A stretch of DNA of 60,636 nt, taken from assembly GCA_021802555.1 (NCBI GenBank), contig JAJZRU010000015.1, forward strand, positions 1 to 60,636, in the 5' to 3' direction. Positions 49,123-59,463 of this stretch are shown piece after piece (position 1 is the stretch's first letter; every line of letters begins with the position of its first letter). Source of the DNA: Pseudomonadota bacterium. GTDB taxonomy: Bacteria; Pseudomonadota; Gammaproteobacteria; Burkholderiales; Thiobacillaceae. The translations under genes were made by a program, and so were the position numbers. The notes under the pieces were generated by a model. It had not been told where the DNA came from. It worked only from the letters and a program-made list of their open reading frames with translations, and did no database searches.

Positions 49123-52100
49123 ATGTCGCGTTTTTTTGTCAATCTGTCCCTGCGGTTCTACCGCTTTCTGCCTTGGCTGCTGGGGTTGGCGACGGCTTTG
49201 CTCGCCCTCGCCGGAGCGCTGCTGGCGGCGATCTATTGGTGGGTATTGCCGCACATCGCCGACTACCGGGACCAGCTGGCGCAAATCCTCTCGCGCGCCA
49301 CCGGCTATGAAATTTCCATCGGCAGCCTGGCGGGCGAATGGCAGGGCGCGCGCCCGCGCCTGGAAGTCTCCGGCCTGGACATCCGCAATGCGCGGGGCCA
49401 AGTACTGTTGCACGTGGGGCGCATGGAAGGGCGTTTCGGATGGCTCAGCTTTGTCTTGCTCAAGCCGCGCTTCTATACGCTGAACGTCTATGACACGCCT
49501 CTGGTGCTGCGCCGGGTCGGCCCGGATCTCATCTACGTGGGCGGCCTGCCGGTGCGTCTCAAGGGGGGTGGCAACGGCGCGTTCCGCGACTGGCTGCTGG
49601 ACCAGGGTCATCTGCGCTGGGTGAACGGCACCGTGACCTGGATCGACCAGATGCATGGCGCGCCGCCCCTGGTGTTTACCGACGTGCAGGCCGAGCTGCG
49701 CAACTTCTTCGCCTTCCACCGCTTCACCCTGCATGCCGCGCCGCCGCCCGCCCTGGCGGCGCCGATGGAGGTGCAGGGCCAGCTTACGCGGCGCGGCTTC
49801 CTGAGCGAGAAACACTGGTCAGGCACGCTCAGCTTGAGCGCGCCTGGGCTCGCCTTGCAGAATTTCCGCCCCTGGCTGGCGCCGGCTTACGCGCAACTTG
49901 CCGGCACCGGCAGCCTGGGGCTTTCCGTCACCCTGCGGCGCGACGCAATCGCCGCCTGGAGCGCGCAGGGGCGGCTGCGCGGACTGGTGCTGCCCGTGGG
50001 CGGCGCGGCGGCGCTGCGCTTGGCGGCTTTGCAGGGCGAGGGCGGCTGGAGGCGCTCACAAGGCAGCGTCACCTGGTACGCGCGCAACCTGCGCTTTCAG
50101 GCCGCAGGCGCGCCGCGCGCCGGAGTGTTGAATGTCACTTACAGCACCGGTCCCGCGGAACGCAGCCTGCAGGCAAGCGGACTCGACCTGGCGGCCCTGC
50201 TGCCGCTGTCCGCCGCCTTGCCGCAGGATAGCGCGTTCGCGCCCGTCTGGCAGGCAATGCAGCCCAGCGGGCGCATCGATACCCTGGACGCAGCGTGGAG
50301 CGGATCGTCCGCTCGGCCTCGGCTGGAGCGCGTGGCGGCGCGCTTCCAGCATCTGGCGTGGCTGCCTTGGAAGGACATTCCCGGCGTCGCGGGCCTGTCG
50401 GGAGAGGTGCAGGGCGGCGGGCAGCAGGGCAGCTTTCGCCTGCAAGGGCCGCTCAGCCTGGCCATCCCGCGCGTCATGAGCCAGCCCAGCTACGCTCTGG
50501 CGCAGTTCCAGGCGCGCGGCGACTGGCGCCGCACGGGCTCCGCTTGGGTGGTGTCCCTGAGCCGATTGCAGGCCGCCAATCCCGATCTGGATTTGAGCGC
50601 CACGGGCAGCTATTCATGGAACGGAAACGGCCCCGGCCAAGCGGATTTGCGCGGCCGTATCGTGCGGCTCCAGGCGGATGCGGTGTGGCGCTACGTTCCC
50701 AGCGTCGTGCACCCGGACGTGGCGGCCTGGCTGCACCGGGCCTTGCTCGCGGGCCGGGGCGCGGGGGGGGATTTCGTGCTGCGCGGCCCGCTTGCCGAGT
50801 TTCCCTTTGCCGACGGCAGTTCCGGCGAGTTCCGCGTGAGCCTGCCCCTGCAAGGCGTGCGGCTGCGCTTTGCCGACACTTGGCCGGCGCTCGAAGGCAT
50901 CGACGGGGTGTTGGCTTTTCAGGGCAAGGGGCTGGGCATCAGCGTGCAGCGGGGGCGCTACGGCGGCGTGCGTCTGCATGGCGTGAGCGCCGAAATCCTC
51001 GATCTCGGCAGCCATGACGCGCAGCTCGATCTGTCCGGCGCGGCTACCGGCCCGGCGCAGGATTTCCTGGATTATGTCAATGCCAGCCCCGTGGCGGCGC
51101 ATCTGCATGGACTCACTGCCGGGCTGCGCGGCGAAGGGATGGCGCAGCTCGATCTAGCGCTGCATGTTCCGTTGGAACATGCGCGCGACACCACGGTGCG
51201 GGGCAGGACGCAGTTCGAGGGCAATCGCTTCACCACGCCCGGCGGTGCGCTCGCCATCGAGCGCCTGCGGGGCGCCCTGGCGTTCACCGACACGAGCGTG
51301 CAGGCGCGCCGGCTGACCATGCAGATATTGGGCGGCCCGGCTGATGTGGGCATCGCCACGCATGCCGGCGTGGTCGACGTGCGCGCGCAGGGCGCGGCGC
51401 AGGGGGCGCGGCTGGCGGCCCTGCTCGGCAAGGCGGCGGCGGGACGCTTGCAGGGGCAGGCTGCCTGGAGCGGCAGCTATCGCGCGGATCGCCGACAGGG
51501 CAAACTGACCCTGGAGTCCAACCTGGTGGGTATCGCATCCAGTCTGCCTGCGCCGCTGGCCAAGCCGGCCGGCGCGCCCCTGCCCCTGCGTTATGAGCGC
51601 ACCTCGCGCAGCGGGGCGGCAACGGACAGCCAACTCACTCTAGGCACGCTGCTCGCCGCCCGCTGGCAGCAGGCGGCGAGCGCCCAAGGCGGCGGCGTGC
51701 AGCGCGGCGCGCTTGTTTTCGGCGCGCCCGCACGCCTGCCGCGGGCGGGCGTGTTTCTGGTCACGGGCCGGTTGCCGGCCTTGGACTTGGAGTCCTGGCA
51801 GCCCCTGCTGTTCGGCGGGGCGGGCGCGGCGCTGCCGCCCTTGTCCCTCGGCGCCTTGCGTGTCGCCAACCTGCGCTTCCTGAATCGGGATTTCCGCGAC
51901 CTGGATTTGAGCGGCGGAGAGCGCGACGGCACGCTGCGCGTGGAAGTGCGCGGCCCGCAGGCGCAGGGCACAGTGGCTTATCGCGCGCAGGATGGCGGTA
52001 CGCTCGACCTGCGCTTCGCCCGGCTGGATTTGCCCAAGAGCGCGCCCGGCACCGCCGCGGCTGCCGGCAACGTGAACTTTTCCCGCTGGCCGCGCGTGGC

Positions 52101-52917
52101 CATGACGGTGGGCGATCTGGTGTGGGCGGGGCTGCCGCTGGGGCAGATGCAGGGGGAGGCCCATCCCACCGATGCCGGCGTGAGCATAGACCGGCTGCAC
52201 ATTGCCAACCCGGACGCTACGCTGGATCTCACCGGCCAATGGCGCGAAGGAGGCAGCGGGCTGACCGCGGGCCATGTCGATCTCGCCATCCGCAATGCCG
52301 GGCGCCTGCTCGGCCGTCTGGGCTATCCGGCCTTGGTGCAGGGCGGCAGCGGCGAGCTTTCCGGGGACTTGTCCTGGAGCGGGCAGCCGCAGGACTTCGC
52401 TCTGCGCAACTTGGGCGGCACGCTGCACCTGGACGTCAAGAATGGCCAATTCCTCAAAGTGAACCCTGGGGTGGGCAAGCTCCTGGGCATCATCAGCCTG
52501 CAATCTCTGGAGCGGCGCCTGAGCTTCAATTTCCGCGACCTCACCGAGCGCGGGTTCGCCTTCGACCGCATTTCCGCTACCATGCGCGTAGCGGACGGCG
52601 TCGTGTATACGGACGATTTCTCCATGCAGGGGCCGTCGGCGCGCGTGGCGCTGTCTGGCCTTGCGCGGCTCAACGACGAGACGGTGCAATTGCGGCTCAA
52701 GATCTATCCTCACCTGTCCGAAAGCCTGGCCGTGGCCGGCGCGGTGGCGGGCGGGCCTTTGGTGGGCCTGGGAACCTTGCTGGCGCAAAAAATCCTCAGC
52801 AACCCTTTGGAGGCCATCACGGCCCAGGACTACATCGTTTCCGGCTCCTGGGATCATCCCGAAGTGGTGAGCGCCGACCAGTTCGCCAGTACCGATAAAG
52901 ACAGCGCCAAGCCATGA
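49123..52917 (+). CDS. yhdP: YhdP family AsmA-like envelope protein
   Basis: A 1264-residue inner-membrane-anchored protein with a large periplasmic domain of the AsmA/DUF3971 superfamily. The N-terminus MSRFFVNLSLRFYRFLPWLL leads into one transmembrane helix, then ATGYEISIGSLAGEWQGARP. The C-terminal region has LHLDVKNGQFLKVNPGVGKL and LGIISLQSLERRLSFNFRDL, the strongest YhdP signatures. Related proteins are thought to bridge inner and outer membrane for phospholipid transport. It is divergent from nasT and overlaps the next gene by 4 bp (ATGA). Confidence 0.94.
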   Translation: MSRFFVNLSLRFYRFLPWLLGLATALLALAGALLAAIYWWVLPHIADYRDQLAQILSRATGYEISIGSLAGEWQGARPRLEVSGLDIRNARGQVLLHVGRMEGRFGWLSFVLLKPRFYTLNVYDTPLVLRRVGPDLIYVGGLPVRLKGGGNGAFRDWLLDQGHLRWVNGTVTWIDQMHGAPPLVFTDVQAELRNFFAFHRFTLHAAPPPALAAPMEVQGQLTRRGFLSEKHWSGTLSLSAPGLALQNFRPWLAPAYAQLAGTGSLGLSVTLRRDAIAAWSAQGRLRGLVLPVGGAAALRLAALQGEGGWRRSQGSVTWYARNLRFQAAGAPRAGVLNVTYSTGPAERSLQASGLDLAALLPLSAALPQDSAFAPVWQAMQPSGRIDTLDAAWSGSSARPRLERVAARFQHLAWLPWKDIPGVAGLSGEVQGGGQQGSFRLQGPLSLAIPRVMSQPSYALAQFQARGDWRRTGSAWVVSLSRLQAANPDLDLSATGSYSWNGNGPGQADLRGRIVRLQADAVWRYVPSVVHPDVAAWLHRALLAGRGAGGDFVLRGPLAEFPFADGSSGEFRVSLPLQGVRLRFADTWPALEGIDGVLAFQGKGLGISVQRGRYGGVRLHGVSAEILDLGSHDAQLDLSGAATGPAQDFLDYVNASPVAAHLHGLTAGLRGEGMAQLDLALHVPLEHARDTTVRGRTQFEGNRFTTPGGALAIERLRGALAFTDTSVQARRLTMQILGGPADVGIATHAGVVDVRAQGAAQGARLAALLGKAAAGRLQGQAAWSGSYRADRRQGKLTLESNLVGIASSLPAPLAKPAGAPLPLRYERTSRSGAATDSQLTLGTLLAARWQQAASAQGGGVQRGALVFGAPARLPRAGVFLVTGRLPALDLESWQPLLFGGAGAALPPLSLGALRVANLRFLNRDFRDLDLSGGERDGTLRVEVRGPQAQGTVAYRAQDGGTLDLRFARLDLPKSAPGTAAAAGNVNFSRWPRVAMTVGDLVWAGLPLGQMQGEAHPTDAGVSIDRLHIANPDATLDLTGQWREGGSGLTAGHVDLAIRNAGRLLGRLGYPALVQGGSGELSGDLSWSGQPQDFALRNLGGTLHLDVKNGQFLKVNPGVGKLLGIISLQSLERRLSFNFRDLTERGFAFDRISATMRVADGVVYTDDFSMQGPSARVALSGLARLNDETVQLRLKIYPHLSESLAVAGAVAGGPLVGLGTLLAQKILSNPLEAITAQDYIVSGSWDHPEVVSADQFASTDKDSAKP

Positions 52918-53858
52918 CAGCAACAAAAAAACCCGCTTCCGTCAGAGTCACCAAGAGCCGCAGCGGCCAGATCAAGAAACCGGCCCAGCAGCTGCCCGGG
53001 GCGGTGCGCGTGGCCGCCCTGCAGATGGCCTCGGGCCCGAACGTGGCCGCCAACCTGGCGGAAGCGGAGCGCCTGATCGCGTTGGCCGCAGCAGGCGGAG
53101 CCAAGCTCATCGCTCTGCCAGAATATTTCTGCATCATGGGCCTCAAAGACACCGACAAGGTCGCGGTGCGGGAAGAGGCGGGGCGCGGGCCCATCCAGGC
53201 CTTTCTCGTGCATATGGCCAAGAAACATCGCGTATGGCTGGTAGGCGGCTCGGTGCCGCTGGCCTGCGACCATCCAAACAAGGTGCGCAACGCCTGTCTG
53301 CTATACGACGATCGCGGCAAGCTGGTGGCGCGTTACGACAAAATCCACCTCTTCGGGCTCGATCTCGCCAACGAGCATTACAAGGAAGAAAACACCATCG
53401 AGCCCGGCAATACCGTGGTCGTGGTAAACAGTCCTTTTGGCCGCATCGGTCTGGCCGTGTGCTATGACTTGCGATTTCCCGAGCTGTTTCGCGCCATGCC
53501 GGACGTGGATTTGATCGTGGTGCCCGCGGCCTTCACCGCCACCACCGGCAAGGCCCATTTCGAAACCCTGGTGCGCGCCCGGGCGATCGAAAATCTCGCC
53601 TACGTCATCGCCCCGGCCCAGGGAGGCTATCATCTCTCCGGGCGCGAAACCCATGGGGACACCATGATCGTGGACCCCTGGGGCGTCGTGCTCGACCGCC
53701 TGCCGCGCGGTTCCGGGGTCGTCATCGCCAACGTCAACCCTGCCTACCAGGCGAGCCTGCGCCAAAGCCTGCCGGCGCTGACGCATCGCACCATCGCCTG
53801 TCAGGACGTGGCGGTGAATTTGATCGAGCGGCGCGTGCTCGGACGCGCAGCAAAATAG
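52914..53858 (+). CDS. Carbon-nitrogen hydrolase (nitrilase superfamily amidase)
   Basis: A 314-residue amidase of the Nit/omega-amidase branch. The catalytic triad is visible: Glu in [11 protein letters not shown], Lys in [13 protein letters not shown] and Cys in [13 protein letters not shown]. The N-terminal 30 residues are Lys/Arg-rich and unusual ([20 protein letters not shown]). The position after yhdP and before tldD is conserved in betaproteobacteria. Likely substrates are deaminated glutathione or alpha-ketoglutaramate; this is from family knowledge only. Confidence 0.93.
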   Translation: MTATKKPASVRVTKSRSGQIKKPAQQLPGAVRVAALQMASGPNVAANLAEAERLIALAAAGGAKLIALPEYFCIMGLKDTDKVAVREEAGRGPIQAFLVHMAKKHRVWLVGGSVPLACDHPNKVRNACLLYDDRGKLVARYDKIHLFGLDLANEHYKEENTIEPGNTVVVVNSPFGRIGLAVCYDLRFPELFRAMPDVDLIVVPAAFTATTGKAHFETLVRARAIENLAYVIAPAQGGYHLSGRETHGDTMIVDPWGVVLDRLPRGSGVVIANVNPAYQASLRQSLPALTHRTIACQDVAVNLIERRVLGRAAK

Positions 53859-53868
53859 GAGCATAGCC

Positions 53869-55341
53869 ATGAACCTGACCGACAGCCAACCCGCCATCGG
53901 CGTCGCGGAAAATCTTTTCGAAACCGCCCAGAACACGCTCCTGGCCCCCAATCAATTGGACGCGCAAAGCCTGGCGCCGGTGTTTTCGCGTCTCATGACC
54001 CACAAGCTGGATTACGCCGACCTGTATTTCCAGTACAGCCGTTCGGAAGGCTGGACGCTGGAGGAGGGGCGGGTGAAATCCGGCAGCTTCAGCATCGACC
54101 AGGGGGTGGGCGTGCGCGCGGTGAGCGGCGAGCGCACCGCCTTCGCCTATTCCGACGACATCAGCCTGCATGCGCTCACTGCGGCGGCCGATGCCACGCG
54201 TGCCATCGCCGGCGGCGGCGGAGCCGCTCAGGTGGCCGTGGCGCGGCGCGGCGCCGGACGCAGTCTGTACCTGCCGACCGATCCCCTGGCGTCGCTGGAG
54301 GATGCGCAAAAAGTTCGGCTGCTGGAAAAGCTGGAAGGCCTGGCGCGCAAGCTCGACCCCCGTGTGGTGCAGGTGATCGCCCATCTCGCCGCGGAATACG
54401 AAGTCATCTATGTGGCCCGTGCCGACGGCCATACCGCCGCCGACGTGCGCCCTCTGGTGCGCCTGAGCCTGCAAGTGATCGCGGAGGAGAATGGCCGTCT
54501 CGAACAGGGCAGCGGCGGCGGCGGCGGGCGCTACGACTACACTTATTTCACTGACGAGCGCCTGGAAGAGTATGCGCGCCAGGCGGTGCACCAAGCGGTC
54601 ACGAACTTGGCCGCGCGACCGGCGCCGGCCGGCACCATGACCGTGGTGCTCGGTCCCGGCTGGCCCGGCATCCTGCTGCACGAAGCCGTGGGCCACGGCC
54701 TGGAAGGGGACTTCAACCGCAAGGCGTCCTCGGCGTTTTCCGGCCGCCTGGGGGAGCGTGTGGCTTCCCCGGGGGTCACGGTGGTGGACGACGGCACGCT
54801 GGCCCACCGGCGCGGCTCGCTCAACGTCGACGACGAGGGCAATCCCACCCAGCGCACCGTACTCATCGAAGACGGCGTGCTGGTGGGCTACATGCAGGAC
54901 ATGATGAACGCCCGCCTGATGGGCATGAAGCCGACCGGCAACGGCCGGCGCGAGTCCTTCGCCCACCTGCCCATGCCGCGCATGACCAACACCTATATGC
55001 TCGGCGGCGACAAGGACCCGGCGGAAATCGTCGCCTCGGTGAAGAAGGGCCTGTATGCCGTGAATTTCGGCGGCGGCCAAGTGGACATCACCAGCGGCAA
55101 GTTCGTCTTCGCCGCCGCGGAAGCCTACATGATCGAGGACGGCAAGATCACCTATCCCGTGAAAGGGGCGACCCTCATCGGCAACGGCCCCGATGCCTTG
55201 ACGCGCGTGAGCATGATAGGCAACGACATGAAGCTCGATCCCGGCGTGGGCACCTGCGGCAAGGAAGGCCAGAGCGTGCCGGTCGGGGTGGGCCAGCCCA
55301 CTCTGCGCATCGACGGGCTGACCGTGGGCGGCACGGCTTGA
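53869..55341 (+). CDS. tldD: Metalloprotease TldD
   Basis: A 490-residue zinc metallopeptidase subunit that works with TldE/PmbA in peptide maturation and toxin (CcdA, microcin) processing. The catalytic HExxxH is in [20 protein letters not shown]; other signatures are [16 protein letters not shown]-like [20 protein letters not shown] and [20 protein letters not shown] near the C-terminus. No pmbA/tldE is in the window. It starts 10 bp after the amidase gene. Confidence 0.96.
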   Translation: MNLTDSQPAIGVAENLFETAQNTLLAPNQLDAQSLAPVFSRLMTHKLDYADLYFQYSRSEGWTLEEGRVKSGSFSIDQGVGVRAVSGERTAFAYSDDISLHALTAAADATRAIAGGGGAAQVAVARRGAGRSLYLPTDPLASLEDAQKVRLLEKLEGLARKLDPRVVQVIAHLAAEYEVIYVARADGHTAADVRPLVRLSLQVIAEENGRLEQGSGGGGGRYDYTYFTDERLEEYARQAVHQAVTNLAARPAPAGTMTVVLGPGWPGILLHEAVGHGLEGDFNRKASSAFSGRLGERVASPGVTVVDDGTLAHRRGSLNVDDEGNPTQRTVLIEDGVLVGYMQDMMNARLMGMKPTGNGRRESFAHLPMPRMTNTYMLGGDKDPAEIVASVKKGLYAVNFGGGQVDITSGKFVFAAAEAYMIEDGKITYPVKGATLIGNGPDALTRVSMIGNDMKLDPGVGTCGKEGQSVPVGVGQPTLRIDGLTVGGTA

Positions 55342-55400
55342 GGTTTGTGGGCGCCATCTGCTAATATCCGACAAAACTACTCGGGTATTCGGAGAACATT

Positions 55401-55985
55401 ATGTCGGAGCAATTGATCGAAGCGGCCAAGAGCGGCGATGTCGAGCGCGTGGCGCAAGCCTTGGCGGCCGGGGCCGCCGTGGACAGCCGCGACGCCGCGG
55501 GTGCTACCGCGCTCATGATCGCCGCGCATGGCGGCCATTTGGGTGCCGTCCAGGCCCTCGTTGCCGCCGGGGCGGACGTGAACGCCACGGACTCGCTGGG
55601 CTGGAGCGCGCTGGTGAAGGCGCTGTACAACGCCGAGCTGGACTGCGGTTACGCCGATGTGGTCGAGGCCCTCATCGAGGCGGGCGCCGACAAGGAGATC
55701 CGCATCGGCTACGGCATACGCCCCCTCATGCTCGCCGCCGGTTATGGCGAGGCGGCCGTGTGCGAGGTGCTGCTCAAGCACGGCGCCGATGTGCTGGCGC
55801 GCAACGACGGCGGACTTACCGCGCTCATGATGGTGAAGGAGAAGTTCTACGTCGACGTCATCAACCTGCTGGCGGAGGCCGAGCGCGACGCCGGCGTGCA
55901 GGAAGGCGCCTGTTCGACCAAGCACGCGCCCGATTCCAAGGTGGTGACTTTTCTCAAGCCGCTGGCGCGCAACCCGGACCATTGA
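55401..55985 (+). CDS. Ankyrin-repeat protein
   Basis: A 194-residue cytoplasmic protein made of about five ankyrin repeats, e.g. SGDVERVAQALAAGAAVDSR, GGHLGAVQALVAAGADVNAT and YADVVEALIEAGADKEIR. The C-terminus ends in a short tail with one Cys (EGACSTKHAPDSKV). Such proteins bind other proteins; the partner is unknown. It lies 59 bp after tldD with a fair RBS (GGAG) and probably ends that transcript. Confidence 0.92.
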   Translation: MSEQLIEAAKSGDVERVAQALAAGAAVDSRDAAGATALMIAAHGGHLGAVQALVAAGADVNATDSLGWSALVKALYNAELDCGYADVVEALIEAGADKEIRIGYGIRPLMLAAGYGEAAVCEVLLKHGADVLARNDGGLTALMMVKEKFYVDVINLLAEAERDAGVQEGACSTKHAPDSKVVTFLKPLARNPDH

Positions 55986-56050
55986 ACCGCGCCGCGGGCA
56001 GGCGCCGCCGCCCTCAAGCGCCTTGCCCGCAGGGCCGATATTTTGTTAGC

Positions 56051-56119
56051 ATGGCGAGCATGAAGACGTTCGGGCTTTTCCGCTTTACTTATTTCCTGTC
56101 CACGGCGGACGGGGGGTGA
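56051..56119 (+). CDS. Phe-rich leader peptide of aroG
   Basis: A 22-codon ORF (or 19 codons from ATG 56060). Its product from the second start reads MKTFGLFRFTYFLSTADGG: four Phe and one Tyr within ten residues. It lies 85 bp upstream of aroG, immediately before a terminator hairpin (56149-56176). The composition and position are those of a ribosome-mediated attenuation leader sensing charged tRNA-Phe (and possibly tRNA-Tyr). It is too short for routine gene calling. Confidence 0.75.
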   Translation: MASMKTFGLFRFTYFLSTADGG

Positions 56120-56136
56120 GCGCGCAGGCCCGAAAC
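56066..56136 (+). promoter_or_regulatory. Alternative stem (1:2) of the aroG attenuator
   Basis: ACGTTCGGGC, inside the Phe codons of the leader ORF (about 56066-56075), can pair with GCCCGAAACG (about 56127-56136) with one bulge. This matches the 1:2 stem of a classical attenuator, disrupted when the ribosome stalls at the Phe codons. Confidence 0.5.
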
Positions 56137-56148
56137 GCACCTCCCCTG

Positions 56149-56179
56149 AAAAACCGCCAGCCCCCTGGCGGTTTTTTGT
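56149..56179 (+). terminator. Attenuator terminator before aroG
   Basis: AAAAACCGCCAG-CCCC-CTGGCGGTTTTT (arms 56149-56160 and 56165-56176) with a T-run through 56177. It follows the Phe-rich leader ORF by 29 bp and precedes aroG by 25 bp. Confidence 0.88.
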
Positions 56180-56203
56180 TGCGGGGGGCAGAAAGGGACA
56201 ACC

Positions 56204-57280
56204 ATGGTGACTTATCGTACCGACGACACCCGCATCGAGCAGTCCGACGAGCTGCTCGCCCCCATGCAGATCATGCGCGAGCTGCGGGCCAGCGAAGCCG
56301 CGCTGCGCACGACCTTCCAGGCGCGCGGCGGCATCCACGACATCCTGCGCGGCGCCGACGATCGCCTGTTCGTGGTGGCAGGGCCCTGCTCCATCCACGA
56401 TCCGCAACTGGCGCTCGACTACGCGCACAAGCTCAAGGTTCTGGCGGACGAATTGGCCGAGGATCTCCTGCTCGTGATGCGGGTATATTTCGAGAAACCG
56501 CGCACCACCGTGGGCTGGAAAGGCCTCATCAACGATCCCCATCTGGACGAAAGCTTCGACATCAACGAAGGCCTGCGCCTGGCGCGCAAGATTTTGCTGG
56601 AGGTCAACGAAATCGGCGTGCCCTGCGGTACGGAGTTTCTCGATCTCATTTCCCCGCAGTACATCGCCGATTTGGTGTCCTGGGGCGCCATCGGCGCGCG
56701 CACGACGGAATCCCAGTCACATCGGCAGTTGGCTTCCGGGCTGTCCTGCCCGGTCGGCTTCAAGAACGGCACCGATGGATCCGTCCGCGTCGCGGTGGAC
56801 GGCATCAAGACGGCGGCGGCGCGCCATCACTTCGTCTCCATCACCAAATCCGGCCATGTCGCGGTGTTCAAGACGCGCGGCAACGAGGATTGCCATGTCA
56901 TCCTGCGCGGCGGCAAGACGCCCAACTACGACGCCGAACATGTCAATCAGGCCTGCCAGGAACTGGCCGCGCAGGGCCTGCGCCAACAGGTGATGATCGA
57001 CTTCTCGCATGCCAATTCCAGCAAGCGCTACGAGCGCCAGGCGGAGGTCGCCCACGACGTGGCGCGCCAGGTGGCGGGCGGCGACACCCGCATCATCGGC
57101 GTCATGATAGAAAGCCACCTCAATCCCGGGCGCCAGGATCATGCGGCTGGCAAAGCGCTGCAATACGGGATTTCCATCACCGATGCCTGCCTGGGATGGG
57201 CGGACACCGAACCGCTGCTGCGCGAGCTGGCCGAGGCCGTGCGTGCGCGCCGCCAGATGTCGGCGCTGCGCGAGGCATGA
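56204..57280 (+). CDS. aroG: 3-deoxy-7-phosphoheptulonate (DAHP) synthase
   Basis: A 358-residue class I (AroFGH type) enzyme joining phosphoenolpyruvate and erythrose 4-phosphate, the first step of the shikimate pathway. Signatures are FVVAGPCSIHDPQLALDYAH, VMRVYFEKPRTTVGWKGLIN, DSQSHRQLASGLSCPVGFKN-like SQSHRQLASGLSCPVGFKNG and MIESHLNPGRQDHAAGKALQ. Phe-sensitive isoenzymes are often allosterically inhibited; here the upstream Phe-rich leader and terminator add a transcriptional brake by the same amino acid. Confidence 0.97.
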   Translation: MVTYRTDDTRIEQSDELLAPMQIMRELRASEAALRTTFQARGGIHDILRGADDRLFVVAGPCSIHDPQLALDYAHKLKVLADELAEDLLLVMRVYFEKPRTTVGWKGLINDPHLDESFDINEGLRLARKILLEVNEIGVPCGTEFLDLISPQYIADLVSWGAIGARTTESQSHRQLASGLSCPVGFKNGTDGSVRVAVDGIKTAAARHHFVSITKSGHVAVFKTRGNEDCHVILRGGKTPNYDAEHVNQACQELAAQGLRQQVMIDFSHANSSKRYERQAEVAHDVARQVAGGDTRIIGVMIESHLNPGRQDHAAGKALQYGISITDACLGWADTEPLLRELAEAVRARRQMSALREA

Positions 57281-57361
57281 GCCGGTTTCGCGCAGGCCGG
57301 CGCTGTGTCAGAATGGCGAAAAGCCGATTGGACGGATAGGCCGAGCCACGGAGGTTGCAAA

Positions 57362-57391
57362 ATGTCACCGCGAACTTGTTTCGGTTTCTGA
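57362..57391 (+). CDS. Very short ORF with strong RBS in the thrS leader
   Basis: ATG 57362 is preceded by GGAGG (57350-57354) and encodes MSPRTCFGF followed by a stop. It precedes the terminator at 57435 by 43 bp. It contains only one Thr, so a threonine-attenuation role is not obvious; it may be a chance ORF. Confidence 0.25.
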   Translation: MSPRTCFGF

Positions 57392-57434
57392 AGATGACCG
57401 GCTGCGCTTGATTATTCGGGTGGGAGGATTCGAG

Positions 57435-57466
57435 AAAAGCGCGGTTGCCCCGCGCTTTTTCTTTTT
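57435..57466 (+). terminator. Intrinsic terminator 12 bp before thrS
   Basis: AAAAGCGCGG-TTGCC-CCGCGCTTTT (arms 57435-57444 and 57450-57459) with a T-rich tail to 57466. It ends the aroG transcript, or attenuates thrS if thrS is transcribed from upstream; the thrS ATG is only 12 bp further. Confidence 0.85.
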
Positions 57467-57478
57467 CAGGACTTCAGC

Positions 57479-59392
57479 ATGATCGACATCACCTTGCCGG
57501 ATGGTTCCGTCCGGCGTTACGAAGCCCCGATCACGGTGGCGCAGGTTGCCGCCGACATCGGCGCGGGCCTGGCCAAGGCGGCCCTGGCGGGCCGCGTCGA
57601 CGGCCGGCTGGTCGACACTAGCCACCGCATCGAGGCGGATGCCCGACTTGCCATCATCACCGCCAAGGACGCGGATGCGCTGCAGCTGATCCGCCACGAT
57701 GCGGCGCACATCATGGCGCAGGCGGTGCAGGAACTGTATCCGGGCACGCAGGTGACCATAGGGCCGGCGATCGAGGACGGCTTTTATTATGACTTTGCGC
57801 GTGCAGCGCCGTTTACTCCCGAGGATTTGACGGCCATAGAAAAACGCATGGAAGATATCGTCAAGCGCGATTTGCCCATCGTCCGCGAAGTGTGGGAGCG
57901 CGAGGCCGCGAAAAAGATCTTTGCTGACCTGGGCGAGTCGTACAAGGTGCAGATCATCGACGAGGTGATTCCCGCAGGCGAGGAGCTTTCCCTCTACCGC
58001 CAGGGCGATTGGTTCGACGTCTGCCGCGGCCCGCATCTTCCTTCGACGGGAAAGCTGCCGCGCGCCTTCAAGCTGATGAAGCTGGCCGGCGCGTACTGGC
58101 GCGGCGACTCGAAGAATCCCATGCTGCAACGCATCTATGGCACAGCGTGGGCGAAAAAGGAAGACCTAGACGCCTATCTGCATCGGCTGGAAGAAGCCGA
58201 AAAGCGCGACCACCGCAAGCTGGCCAAACAACTCGATCTGCTGCACCTGCAGGACGAAGCACCGGGCATGGTGTTCTGGCATCCCAAGGGCTGGGTGATT
58301 TGGCAGCAGATCGAGCAGTACATGCGCGCCAAGTTCGTCGAATACGGCTACCAGGAAGTGCGCACGCCGGCGGTGATGGACCGCACCCTGTGGGAGAAGT
58401 CCGGGCACTGGGAGAATTACCGCGAGCACATGTTCACCACGGCGTCGGAAAACCGCGACTACGCGGTAAAGCCGATGAACTGTCCGGGCCATGTGCAGAT
58501 TTACAACTCGGGCCTGCATTCCTATCGTGAATTGCCGTTGCGCCTGGCGGAATTCGGCTCCTGCCACCGCAACGAACCGTCGGGCGCGCTGCACGGCATC
58601 ATGCGCGTGCGCGGCTTTACGCAAGACGACGCGCACATCTTCTGCACCGAAGAGCAAATCGAGCAGGAAGTGGCGGACTTCATCGTCATGCTGCAAAAGG
58701 TGTACGCTGACTTCGGCTTCAACGACGTGCTGGTCAAGCTCTCGACCCGGCCGGAAAAGCGCGTCGGTTCGGACGAGTCATGGGACAAGGCCGAAACCGC
58801 ACTGGCGGCGGCACTGGAGAAGAACGGCCTCGCCTACGACCTGCAACCCGGTGAAGGCGCATTCTATGGCCCCAAGATCGAATTCACGCTCAAGGACACG
58901 CTCGGCCGCCTGTGGCAATGCGGCACCATACAGCTGGATTTCAACCTGCCGCTGCGCCTGGGCGCCGAATACGTCGCCGAGGACAACAGCCGCAAAGTGC
59001 CGGTGATGCTGCACCGCGCGATCCTGGGTTCGATGGAGCGTTTCATCGGCATCCTCATCGAACACCACGCCGGCGCCTTCCCGCTCTGGCTGGCGCCGGT
59101 GCAGGCCGTCGTCATGAACATCACGGATGCCCAGGCCACGTATGCCGAAAACGTGGCAAAAGCGCTACGCCAGGACGGTATACGCGCCCTCGCGGACTTG
59201 AGCAACAACAAAATAACCTATAAAATTCGAGAACATAGCTTGCAAAAAATTCCTTACCAGATAGTCGTCGGCGACAAGGAGATGGCTGCCGGATCAGTGG
59301 CAGTGCGTGCCCGCGGCAACCAGGACTTGGGTACAATGTCGCTCCCGGAATTTTTGCAGCGGCTGCAGGACGAAGCGGCAAGCCGGCGTTAG
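57479..59392 (+). CDS. thrS: Threonyl-tRNA synthetase
   Basis: A 637-residue class II synthetase. The N-terminal TGS domain ([20 protein letters not shown]) is followed by the editing domain with [11 protein letters not shown] and [12 protein letters not shown] (zinc-like Cys/His). The catalytic core has [40 protein letters not shown] and [20 protein letters not shown], and an anticodon-binding C-terminus follows. Local AT content rises near 59200-59290, but the frame is intact. It heads the conserved thrS-infC-rpmI-rplT cluster. Confidence 0.97.
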   Translation: MIDITLPDGSVRRYEAPITVAQVAADIGAGLAKAALAGRVDGRLVDTSHRIEADARLAIITAKDADALQLIRHDAAHIMAQAVQELYPGTQVTIGPAIEDGFYYDFARAAPFTPEDLTAIEKRMEDIVKRDLPIVREVWEREAAKKIFADLGESYKVQIIDEVIPAGEELSLYRQGDWFDVCRGPHLPSTGKLPRAFKLMKLAGAYWRGDSKNPMLQRIYGTAWAKKEDLDAYLHRLEEAEKRDHRKLAKQLDLLHLQDEAPGMVFWHPKGWVIWQQIEQYMRAKFVEYGYQEVRTPAVMDRTLWEKSGHWENYREHMFTTASENRDYAVKPMNCPGHVQIYNSGLHSYRELPLRLAEFGSCHRNEPSGALHGIMRVRGFTQDDAHIFCTEEQIEQEVADFIVMLQKVYADFGFNDVLVKLSTRPEKRVGSDESWDKAETALAAALEKNGLAYDLQPGEGAFYGPKIEFTLKDTLGRLWQCGTIQLDFNLPLRLGAEYVAEDNSRKVPVMLHRAILGSMERFIGILIEHHAGAFPLWLAPVQAVVMNITDAQATYAENVAKALRQDGIRALADLSNNKITYKIREHSLQKIPYQIVVGDKEMAAGSVAVRARGNQDLGTMSLPEFLQRLQDEAASRR

Positions 59393-59400
59393 CAAGGAGA

Positions 59401-59428
59401 ACGAGGAGCCCGTGCTCCTCGTTTGTTT
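59401..59428 (+). terminator. Hairpin with T-rich tail between thrS and infC
   Basis: ACGAGGAGC-CCGT-GCTCCTCGT (59401-59422) followed by TTGTTTT. A moderate intrinsic terminator that probably allows partial read-through into infC. Confidence 0.65.
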
Positions 59429-59463
59429 TCGCGCCCCCGGGCGCATGTTATGGAGTAAGCCTC

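Noticed and set aside
51640-52926. A 428-residue minus-strand frame opposite yhdP
   Set aside because: Antisense shadow; the yhdP C-terminus there carries strong family motifs.
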